Assembly: GCA_945957395.1 (NCBI GenBank)
Contig: CAMFKE010000008.1
Span: 1-64,000 of the forward strand
Source: an uncultured Opitutia bacterium
GTDB taxonomy: Bacteria > Verrucomicrobiota > Verrucomicrobiia > Opitutales > UBA953
Length of the DNA stretch: 64,000 nucleotides
Direction: 5' to 3'
Of this stretch, positions 26,564 through 33,093 are shown one piece after another. Position 1 is the stretch's first letter. Each line of letters starts with the position of its first letter. The notes under the pieces were generated by a model. It was not told the origin of the DNA. It was given only the letters and a program-made list of their open reading frames with translations, and did no database searches. A program made the position numbers and the translations under genes.

Positions 26564-26692
26564 CGAAGGCTCAAAGGGGCGAAAGGCTCCGGGTTCCAAA
26601 GGTGCCGCACCGATGTCGCGTTTGATTCCGCGGGCGACGGTGCGCTCTTTGTGCCTTTGTGGCCTTTGCCCCTTTGTTCCCCTGCTCTTTTA
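26564..26692. repeat. Right octad arm region flanking four-helix-bundle gene 2
   Basis: Two stretches: 26564-26603, 8-bp units of CNAAGGNN type in direct orientation, and 26645-26692, six 8-bp units around CTTTGTGN/CCTTTGCC in inverted orientation relative to the left arm. The last unit includes the nagB stop codon. A 40-base unique piece separates the two. Confidence 0.78.
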
Positions 26693-27439
26693 GAGTTTGG
26701 ACGCCGCGGCCTTATCGAGGATGAACACGCAGTCCTTGTGCTTCTGCAGCCAGGAGGCCGGCACCTGCTCGGTCTGCGGGCCCTTGATGGACTTGGCGAC
26801 AATCTCGGCCTTGGGTTCGCCCCAGGCGAGCAGGAGCACCTTCTTGGCGTCCAGCACGGTGCCGCAGCCCATGGTCACGGCGTAGTGGGGGACCTTGGCG
26901 AGGTCGCCGAAGAACACGGCGTTGTCCTTGCGGGTGAGCTCGTCGAGGTGCACCTTGCGCGTGCGCGATTCGGCGGAGGAGGGCGGCTCGTTGAAACCGA
27001 TGTGGCCGGTGCGGCCGATGCCCAGCAGCTGGATGTCGATGCCGCCGGCGGCCTTGATGGCCTCTTCGTACGACTTGCAGTGCGCGTCGATTTCGGCGTC
27101 GGGCAGGGTGCCCAGGGGCACGTGCGTGTTGGCCTTGTCGATGTCGATGTGGTTGAAGAGCTGATCGTTCATGAAGTAACGGTAGCTCTGGTCGTGCGTG
27201 CCGGGCAGGCCGCAGTATTCGTCGAGATTGAACGAGATGACGTTCTTGAAGCTCAGGCCGTTTTCCTTGTGGCGGCGGATGAGCTCCTTGTAGAGGGCGA
27301 TGGGCGTGGAGCCCGTGGCCAGGCCCAGCACGGCGGTCTTGCCGGCTTTGGCGCGTTCGCGGATGAGGGCCTCGAAGGCGTCGGCGGCGACGCGCACGGC
27401 CTCCTCTTTGGTGGTGTAGGTCTGGACGGTGATGGCCAT
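26690..27439 (-). CDS. nagB: Glucosamine-6-phosphate deaminase
   Basis: A 249-residue enzyme converting glucosamine 6-phosphate to fructose 6-phosphate and ammonia. [17 protein letters not shown] (phosphate loop) and [10 protein letters not shown] (general-base Asp) are present. The active-site loop reads [11 protein letters not shown], keeping the His and Glu, but the Asp that precedes Gly-His in E. coli NagB (NDGH) is Thr. First gene of the amino-sugar group and divergent from an AraC regulator, which probably controls it. It feeds amino-sugar carbon into glycolysis. Confidence 0.94.
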   Translation of the reverse strand: MAITVQTYTTKEEAVRVAADAFEALIRERAKAGKTAVLGLATGSTPIALYKELIRRHKENGLSFKNVISFNLDEYCGLPGTHDQSYRYFMNDQLFNHIDIDKANTHVPLGTLPDAEIDAHCKSYEEAIKAAGGIDIQLLGIGRTGHIGFNEPPSSAESRTRKVHLDELTRKDNAVFFGDLAKVPHYAVTMGCGTVLDAKKVLLLAWGEPKAEIVAKSIKGPQTEQVPASWLQKHKDCVFILDKAAASKL

Positions 27440-27507
27440 GGTTTTGGGCTTTGAGAGTTGACGCGCCGTTTATGACAGGGACGGCCCGGATGGGTAGGGT
27501 AAAATTC

Positions 27508-27540
27508 TTGCATTTTCGGCGACCTTTTTTGCATTTTCGG
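27508..27540. promoter_or_regulatory. Probable AraC-type operator: 12-bp direct repeat, 21-bp spacing
   Basis: TTGCATTTTCGG occurs exactly twice, at 27508-27519 and 27529-27540, with start-to-start distance of 21 bp (two helical turns). It lies in the 148-base gap between divergent nagB and araC-type genes. Tandem half-sites two turns apart are the usual binding layout for a dimeric AraC-family activator with two HTH motifs per subunit. Confidence 0.8.
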
Positions 27541-27587
27541 AAACGGCGAAGCCGCTCCCATGAGCCCTGGGCATCGTCGCGTATCCC

Positions 27588-28472
27588 ATGCCGTTCGCCA
27601 ACCTCGCCAAAATCGCCGCGCGTCTGCCGGTGCCGAAGGACTACTTCAACGGGCTGAGCGCGCCCGGCGTGGTGCGAGCGGACAACATCCTGATGTTCTT
27701 CCGCGAGGGGTTCGCGGACCTGCAGCAGCGCTCGCTCGAGCACCACTCGCACCACCGCTTCGTGCTGCTCGCGCCGCTGGAGGGCTCGGCCGGCGTGAAC
27801 CTCGACGGCGCCGAGCACCCGCTCGAGCCCGGCATGGCGCTGCTCGTGTACCCGTTCCAGTTCCACTTCTTCCTGCGGCCCGTCGGCGCCCGGCTGGCCT
27901 GGCTCATCCTGACTTTCGACTCCGAGGCGCCCGACGCGCTCGCCCGGCTGCGCGACACCCCGGTGCGACTGCGGCCCGAAGCGATGACGCGGTTGGAGGC
28001 GCTGCTGCGCGCCTATGCCGCGAAACGCCCCGGGGGCGCGGGCGAGGTGAGGCTGGCCGCGGAGACGCTCCTGCAGCACCTGGCCTCGTCCGCGGATTCC
28101 GCCTTGGCCGGCCCCGTCGCCGGGGCGACGAAAGGCCCCGTGCGCGGCGCGGGCGACTGGCTCACGCGCATCAACCGGCGTCTGCACGAGGGCGGCGCGG
28201 GCGAGCAGAAAATCGCCACCCTGGCGGCCGAGTTCGGCGTGTCCGAGCGCCTGCTGCGCCTGCGTTTTCAGGAAAGCTACGGCGTTAGCCTGGGCGCCTA
28301 CATCCACAATTTCCGGCTCAACCTGGCGGCCGGGTTGCTCACCCGATCCGACATCCCGCTGGGCGAGGTGGCGAACCGTTGCGGATACGCCTCGCAGGCC
28401 GCGTTCAGCCGCGCCTTCCGCGACCGCACCGGATTCGCCCCGCGCGACTACCGCGCCGCCAGACGCGCCTGA
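27588..28472 (+). CDS. AraC-family transcriptional regulator
   Basis: A 294-residue regulator with an N-terminal cupin-like sensor domain (HHSHHRFVLLAPLEGSAGVNLDG, about residues 50-110) and a C-terminal double-HTH domain (IATLAAEFGVSERLLRLRFQE, then LGEVANRCGYASQAAFSRAFR near 260-285). It is divergent from nagB over a gap containing two identical 12-bp half-sites, so amino-sugar responsive control of the nagB cluster, and possibly of itself, is the simplest model. The effector is unknown. Confidence 0.9.
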   Translation: MPFANLAKIAARLPVPKDYFNGLSAPGVVRADNILMFFREGFADLQQRSLEHHSHHRFVLLAPLEGSAGVNLDGAEHPLEPGMALLVYPFQFHFFLRPVGARLAWLILTFDSEAPDALARLRDTPVRLRPEAMTRLEALLRAYAAKRPGGAGEVRLAAETLLQHLASSADSALAGPVAGATKGPVRGAGDWLTRINRRLHEGGAGEQKIATLAAEFGVSERLLRLRFQESYGVSLGAYIHNFRLNLAAGLLTRSDIPLGEVANRCGYASQAAFSRAFRDRTGFAPRDYRAARRA

Positions 28473-28515
28473 TGCGAGCCGGGCGCGGAGGCGGCGGTGG
28501 ATTCCCGATTCGGGC

Positions 28516-29262
28516 TTAGAGCCACTCGGCGCGGCCGGCCGCGCGCACGTTGAAGTTGAGGGGCTTCTTGCCCGTGGGTTCGACGGTGTACACGCCGCCG
28601 CCGGCCTTCACCAGCGCGAGGCCCGCGGCGACATCCCACAGGTTCGTGGCGTTCTCGTAGTACACATCGGCGCGGCCCGCGCCCACATACGCAACGGCCA
28701 GCGCGGCGCTGCCGATCATGCGGATCTTCTTGAAGCGTCCCACATCGCGCAGGAAGCCGGCGAGCGCTTCCGGCGATTTGTCGGCGGCGGCGGGGAAGCC
28801 CGTCATCAGGCACGCCTGCGCGATCTCCGTGGCCCAAGCCGGGCGCACGGCGACGCCGTTGATGAACACGCCCTTGCCGACCACGCCCATGTAGGTGTTG
28901 CCCGCCGCGAACTCGCGGATCACGCCCAGCACGGGCTCCTTGCCGCGCATGAGCGCGATGGCCACGCAGGTCGCCGGCTGGTCGCGCAGGTAGTTGTAGG
29001 TGCCGTCGATGGGGTCGACGACCCAGTACGGCTCGTCCTTGGATTCCCACAGCGCGGCGTCGCCGCCGAGCTCCTCGCCGATGATGGGCATCCCGGAGGT
29101 CGACAGGAGGTCGCGCACCAGTCGCTCGGCGTCTTCGTCGGCCTTGGCTTTCACATCCGTGGCGGTGACGGCGTTGACGGTCTTATCGGCGGCGGCCACG
29201 AGGGCGTCGCCGGCGGCGTGGGCGGCCTTGACCGCGAGTTGTTCGAGAAGGGAAAGGTCCAT
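28516..29262 (-). CDS. Inositol monophosphatase family phosphatase
   Basis: A 248-residue Mg-dependent, Li-sensitive-type phosphatase. GEELGG near residue 62, the metal motif VVDPIDGTYNYLR near 82 and NLWDVAAGLALVKAGGG near 208 are all present. Members hydrolyse inositol phosphate, fructose bisphosphate, histidinol phosphate or 3'-phosphoadenosine phosphate; substrate cannot be assigned. hisA lies about 340 bases away on the other strand, which makes a histidinol-phosphatase role worth testing but not established. Confidence 0.88.
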   Translation of the reverse strand: MDLSLLEQLAVKAAHAAGDALVAAADKTVNAVTATDVKAKADEDAERLVRDLLSTSGMPIIGEELGGDAALWESKDEPYWVVDPIDGTYNYLRDQPATCVAIALMRGKEPVLGVIREFAAGNTYMGVVGKGVFINGVAVRPAWATEIAQACLMTGFPAAADKSPEALAGFLRDVGRFKKIRMIGSAALAVAYVGAGRADVYYENATNLWDVAAGLALVKAGGGVYTVEPTGKKPLNFNVRAAGRAEWL

Positions 29263-29306
29263 GATGAGGGATACGGCGGTGAGGTTGACGGGCGGGCGTC
29301 GGGGGG

Positions 29307-29453
29307 TCAGCGGGAGGGGGTGTTGCGCACTTCCTGAACGCCTCGGCCGGAGGAGATGGTGCCGTTGGGCGTGGAGGCGCTGAAGCTCTTGCAGCCGCTC
29401 ATCATGAGAATCGCGAGCGTCGCGCAGACGAGGGGGCCGAGGGGAGTTTTCAT
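29307..29453 (-). CDS. Small predicted lipoprotein
   Basis: A 48-residue protein with a clear lipoprotein signal: hydrophobic PLVCATLAILMMSGC with Cys21 as acylation site, followed by a Ser/Thr/Gly-rich mature part of only 28 residues. It resembles the small entericidin-like or anchor lipoproteins in style, but I recognise no family. It lies upstream of the inositol-phosphatase gene on the same strand, 44 bases away. Confidence 0.6.
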   Translation of the reverse strand: MKTPLGPLVCATLAILMMSGCKSFSASTPNGTISSGRGVQEVRNTPSR

Positions 29454-29545
29454 GAGAAGGGGCGGGGCTTGACGGGCTCGGGTGCTAGGCCGCGCGCAAT
29501 CGGGGCGCAAGGCCGGACATGCCGGCGGCTTACGGTCGGCTGTTT

Positions 29546-29576
29546 CCCTTGGCGCGCGTTTTGCGCGTGCCAAGGG
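29546..29576 (+). promoter_or_regulatory. Hairpin in the hisA leader region
   Basis: CCCTTGGCGCGC and GCGCGTGCCAAGGG can form a 12-14 bp stem with one mismatch and a short T-rich loop, 22 bases before the hisA start. It could sequester the start or act as a divergent boundary. No leader peptide rich in His codons is seen. Confidence 0.45.
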
Positions 29577-29597
29577 CGGCGAAATCGGGCTTTCAGC

Positions 29598-30374
29598 ATG
29601 CGCATGACCCGTTTCCGTCCCTGCATCGACCTCCACCAAGGCCGCGTGAAACAAATCGTCGGCGGCACGCTCTCCGACGACGGCGCGGGACTGCGCACCA
29701 ATTTCGTGTCCGAGTATCCGGCAGGCCATTACGGCGAGCTTTTCCGCCGCGACGGCATCACGGGGGCGCATGTCATCCTGCTCGGCCCCGGCAACGAGGC
29801 CGCCGCGCGCGAGGCGCTCGCCGCGTACCCGGGCGGGCTTCAGGTGGGCGGCGGCATCAACGCCGGCAACGCGGCCGCGTGGATCGCCGCCGGCGCCAGT
29901 GCTGTGATCGTGACCTCCGCCCTGTTCGACGCCGCCGGCAAATTCCTTCCGGGCAAGCTGGAGGAGATTTCGGCGCTGGTGGGGCCGGAGAAGCTGGTGA
30001 TCGACCTGTCCTGCCGGCGCGACGCGCAGGGCTGGGTGGTGGCCATGAACCGCTGGCAGACGCTCACCGACCTGCGGCTCGACCTCGCCACGCTCGACCG
30101 TCTCGCGCCGTATTGCGCCGAATTCCTCATCCACGCCGCCGATGTGGAGGGCAAGATGGCCGGTATGGACGAGGCGCTCATCACGCTTCTGGGGCGCCAT
30201 ACCGCCCGCCCGATCACCTACGCCGGCGGCGCGCGCGACACCGGCGACCTCGCCGTTTGCGAACGGCTCTCCGGCGGCCGCGTGGACCTCACCATCGGCT
30301 CCGCCCTCGACATCTACGGCGGCTCCGGCGCGCGCTACGCCGACTGCGTGGCGTGGAACGCCGGCCGCAGATAG
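29598..30374 (+). CDS. hisA: HisA, eukaryotic (HIS6)-type ProFAR isomerase
   Basis: A 258-residue beta-alpha barrel isomerase of histidine biosynthesis. It resembles fungal and plant HIS6 more than bacterial HisA: FRPCIDLHQGRVKQIVGGTL at the start, then NFVSEYPAGHY, LQVGGGINAGN, VIDLSCRRDAQGWVVAMNRW, EFLIHAADVEGKMAG and DLTIGSALDIYGG. Catalytic Asp residues are in CIDLH and HAADVEG. ATG at 29598 or 29604 is the start. It stands alone, with no other his genes in the window. Confidence 0.9.
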   Translation: MRMTRFRPCIDLHQGRVKQIVGGTLSDDGAGLRTNFVSEYPAGHYGELFRRDGITGAHVILLGPGNEAAAREALAAYPGGLQVGGGINAGNAAAWIAAGASAVIVTSALFDAAGKFLPGKLEEISALVGPEKLVIDLSCRRDAQGWVVAMNRWQTLTDLRLDLATLDRLAPYCAEFLIHAADVEGKMAGMDEALITLLGRHTARPITYAGGARDTGDLAVCERLSGGRVDLTIGSALDIYGGSGARYADCVAWNAGRR

Positions 30375-30386
30375 TCGCCCCGGGAT

Positions 30387-30477
30387 GGTTCGGTTTCCGG
30401 TGTTCCTCGGGCCGAGTCGCCCGGGAGACATCGTAAGGAAAAGCCGAATACAGCAACCCGAACACCGAACACCTTGT
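30387..30477. repeat. Inverted heptad element (GGTTCGG / ACCGAAC)
   Basis: The left arm (30387-30407) has three 7-bp units (GGTTCGG, TTTCCGG, TGTTCCT). The right arm (30443-30477) has five (GCCGAAT, ACAGCAA, CCCGAAC, ACCGAAC, ACCTTGT), complementary to the left word. The 35-base centre is unique. The element lies between hisA and the Tsr3-like gene and ends five bases before the latter's start codon. Confidence 0.85.
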
Positions 30478-30482
30478 CCTCC

Positions 30483-30938
30483 ATGTCCGTCCGCACCGTC
30501 GTCATCCGCCATCCCAACGAGAATCTCGCCAAGTGCAGCCTGACGCCGCTGCACGGCCGGCCGGAGATCACCTTCCTGGTGGGCGAGGGCGACATGCGCT
30601 TCGACGCCACCGGGTACATCGTGCTGGCGGTGGACGCTCCCGTCATCTCGCCGGCCGACGCGGGCATGCCGCTGCTGCTGCTCGACACCACCTGGGCGCT
30701 GCTGCCCAAGCTGATGAACCGGCTCACCGGGACGCCCGTCTACCGCAGCCTGCCCGACGCCGTGCGCACCGCGTACCCGCGCGTGAGCAAGATGCACAAG
30801 GACCCCGCCGCCGGCCTGGCCTCGGTGGAGGCGCTCTACCTGGCGCGCAAGCTGCTCGGCGACGACGACCTGTCCTTGCTTGACGGATACTACTGGAAGG
30901 ACGCCTTCCTGGAAAAGCTGCCGCCCTCGCTGCGCTGA
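30483..30938 (+). CDS. Tsr3/DUF367-like protein, putative rRNA aminocarboxypropyltransferase
   Basis: A 151-residue protein resembling the conserved core of Tsr3, which adds the aminocarboxypropyl group to a small-subunit rRNA pseudouridine in eukaryotes and archaea. The pattern ISPADAGMPLLLLDTTWAL near residue 55, RSLPDAVRTAYPRVSK near 83 and SVEALYLARKLLG near 110 followed by GYYWKDAFLEKL matches the order of Tsr3 motifs (SPxD, DCSWA, RxLP, SCVEAL, FxWG..F). The N-terminal 45 residues are less clear. Bacterial members occur but function is unproven. Confidence 0.65.
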   Translation: MSVRTVVIRHPNENLAKCSLTPLHGRPEITFLVGEGDMRFDATGYIVLAVDAPVISPADAGMPLLLLDTTWALLPKLMNRLTGTPVYRSLPDAVRTAYPRVSKMHKDPAAGLASVEALYLARKLLGDDDLSLLDGYYWKDAFLEKLPPSLR

Positions 30939-30960
30939 CGCGCGAGGTTTTCCCTAAGCG

Positions 30961-31002
30961 CGACAAGGCCCGCCCCGGTGTTTCCGAAGGCGGGCCTTGT
31001 CG
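30961..31002. terminator. Hairpin terminator between Tsr3-like gene and nadA
   Basis: A perfect 14-bp inverted repeat, CGACAAGGCCCGCC and its complement, around a 14-base loop, between converging genes. The T tract is weak. Confidence 0.7.
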
Positions 31003-31022
31003 TGCCGGGAAGGCGAGGCGGC

Positions 31023-32003
31023 TCAGCGGCTCCAGTCGAGCATGCGCTTGAGCGGGGCGTAGGCCTTGGTGCGCACCTCTTCGGGCAGTTCGATGCGGGG
31101 CGTCATGTCGCGCAGGCAGTCGCGCAGCTTCTCGACCGTGTTGAGCTTCATGTAGCGGCAGTCGTTGCAGGCGCACTTGTCGGTGGGGCCGGCCACGAAG
31201 GTCTTGTTGGGGATCTCGCGCTGGAGGCGGTGGATCATGCCGGTCTCCGTCACGATGATGAAGGTGTCGGCCGGGTGGCTCTTGCAGTAGCCGACCATCT
31301 TTTCGGTGCTGCACACCATGTCGGCCATGTCGCGCACGGCCTCCACGCACTCGGGGTGCGCGACGACGGGGGCGCCGGGGAACCTGGCCTTCACCTTCTC
31401 GATGGCGCGCGTGGTGTAGAGCACATGCGCGTAGCAGCTGCCGGGCCACAGCTTCATGCTGCGTCCCGTCTGCTTCATCACCCACTGGCCCAGGTTCTGG
31501 TCGGGCACGAAGAGGATGTCGCGGTCCGCCGGCACCTTTTCCACGATGGTCTTGGCGTTGCCGGAGGTGCAGATGACGTCGGTGAGGGCCTTCACCGCCG
31601 CGGAGCAGTTGATGTAGGCGACGACATAGGTGTTGGGGTGCTCGGCCTTGTACTTGGCGAGCTTCTCGGCGGGGCACGAGTCGGAGAGCGAGCAGCCGGC
31701 CTCGAGGTCGGGAAGCAGCACGGTCTTCGTCGGGTTCACGATCTTGGCGGTCTCGGCCATGAAGTGCACGCCGCAGAACACGATGACCTCGGCGTTGGTC
31801 TCGGCGGCCGCGTAGGCGAGACCGAGCGAATCGCCCACATGGTCGGCCACGCGCTGGATTTCCTCGACCTGATAGTTGTGCGCGAGGATGACGGCGTTGC
31901 GCTCCTTCTTGAGGCGCAGGATCTCCTCCTGGATCGGGCTCAGGGGAGCCTCGCCCGCGCGGGGCATGAAGACTTTCGGCTGGAACTCGGAGTTGGCGGA
32001 CAT
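31023..32003 (-). CDS. nadA: Quinolinate synthase A
   Basis: A 326-residue [4Fe-4S] enzyme condensing iminoaspartate with dihydroxyacetone phosphate to quinolinate in de novo NAD synthesis. NAVILAHNYQVEEIQ, GVHFMAETAKIVNP and LPDLEAGCSLSDSCPAEKL are the standard first-domain segments. Cluster cysteine candidates are in AGCSLSDSC, the VVAHPECVEAVRDMAD site and DKCACNDC near 280. The start at 32003 (MSANSEFQPK) is preferred; longer readings run into Arg-rich non-family sequence. nadB and nadC are not in the window. Confidence 0.95.
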   Translation of the reverse strand: MSANSEFQPKVFMPRAGEAPLSPIQEEILRLKKERNAVILAHNYQVEEIQRVADHVGDSLGLAYAAAETNAEVIVFCGVHFMAETAKIVNPTKTVLLPDLEAGCSLSDSCPAEKLAKYKAEHPNTYVVAYINCSAAVKALTDVICTSGNAKTIVEKVPADRDILFVPDQNLGQWVMKQTGRSMKLWPGSCYAHVLYTTRAIEKVKARFPGAPVVAHPECVEAVRDMADMVCSTEKMVGYCKSHPADTFIIVTETGMIHRLQREIPNKTFVAGPTDKCACNDCRYMKLNTVEKLRDCLRDMTPRIELPEEVRTKAYAPLKRMLDWSR

Positions 32004-32139
32004 GCGCGCGATAACACGGCGCGGCGCGCGCCGGGCAAGTCGGAAGGCGAGCGTGCGGCGCATTCGGTGCGCGCGGTGGGCGGGCGAGTTTCATGGACAC
32101 GCGCGCCGGTGCCGGCGCATGCTGCGGGAAGAGAAACCC

Positions 32140-33018
32140 ATGGAACTTTCGCTCACATTGCGCCCGATCGGGTTCGTCCGCACGCCCAAGCCGCACAAGT
32201 TCGACGCGCGCCACCAGCCGCGCGAGGAGGAGGCGGAGTGCAACACGCTGGAGCTGCTGCCCGGCCACGATTTCGAGCAGGCGCTGCGGGACCTGGAGGG
32301 CTTTTCGCGCATCTGGCTGCTGTGGTGGTTTCACCGCAACGAAAGCTGGAAGCCCATGGTGCAGCCGCCCCGCGGGCCCAGGGGCAAACGCGGCGTGTTC
32401 TCCACGCGCAGTCCGCACCGGCCCAACCCGCTCGGCATGACGCCCGTGCGCCTGCTGGGGATCTCGGGGCGCAAGCTGCTGCTGGGGCCGTGCGACCTGG
32501 TGGACGGCACCCCGGTGTTTGACATCAAACCCTACATCCCGGCCTACGACGCCTTCCCCGAGGAGCGCGGCGGGTGGACCGAGGCGGTGGACTGCGCCGA
32601 GGCGGCGCCGCCGGCCTACGCCGTGAAGTTCTCCGCCAAGGCTGCGGAGCAGGCGGAGTGGCTGGCCGCTTCGCACGGCGTGGATTTCCGGGCGCGTCTG
32701 GTCGAACTGCTGGAGCGCGACCCGAGCCCGCATCGCACCCGGCGTATCCGGCGGCGCGCGGACGGCGTGCTGGAGGTCGGCTGCGGCGCCTGGCGCGCGC
32801 GTTTCGAGGTGGGCGAGGGCGCGGTGAGCGTGCTTGAGCTGGGGGCCGGGTACATGCCGTCGTTCCTGAACGACCCCGCGCGCCCGCATGTGCCGGAGCG
32901 CGAGGCGCAACTGGCGTTTTGGGCGAAGTGGCCGCCGTCGCCCGCGGACCTTGCGGAGCGCGCGCCGCCGCGTCCGCCCAAGGCCAGACACTGGAAGGAC
33001 GCGCAGCCGCCGGAGTGA
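32140..33018 (+). CDS. trmO: TrmO/TsaA-type tRNA (t6A37) methyltransferase
   Basis: A 292-residue protein. The TsaA beta-barrel domain is residues 1-150: LTLRPIGFVRTPKPHKFDAR at the start, then FSRIWLLWWFH, then RGVFSTRSPHRPNPLGMTPV (the SAM-binding signature) and DLVDGTPVFDIKPYIP. TrmO methylates t6A37 of tRNA-Thr. A C-terminal extension of about 100 residues (KFSAKAAEQAEWL and onwards) resembles the helical TrmO C-domain. ATG 32140 is chosen because a GGAAGAG stretch precedes it and the family begins here; an upstream ATG at 32119 is possible. Confidence 0.88.
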   Translation: MELSLTLRPIGFVRTPKPHKFDARHQPREEEAECNTLELLPGHDFEQALRDLEGFSRIWLLWWFHRNESWKPMVQPPRGPRGKRGVFSTRSPHRPNPLGMTPVRLLGISGRKLLLGPCDLVDGTPVFDIKPYIPAYDAFPEERGGWTEAVDCAEAAPPAYAVKFSAKAAEQAEWLAASHGVDFRARLVELLERDPSPHRTRRIRRRADGVLEVGCGAWRARFEVGEGAVSVLELGAGYMPSFLNDPARPHVPEREAQLAFWAKWPPSPADLAERAPPRPPKARHWKDAQPPE

Positions 33019-33036
33019 CGCCGGGAGGCGGGCGCA

Positions 33037-33076
33037 AAGAAGGGCGAAGCGCGGAGACCGCACTTCGCCCTTTCTT
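33037..33076. terminator. Bidirectional terminator between trmO and nrdA
   Basis: AAAGAAGGGCGAAG pairs with CTTCGCCCTTTCTT around a 12-base loop, between converging genes. Confidence 0.85.
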
Positions 33077-33093
33077 GTGAGCGTTCGCGAGCG

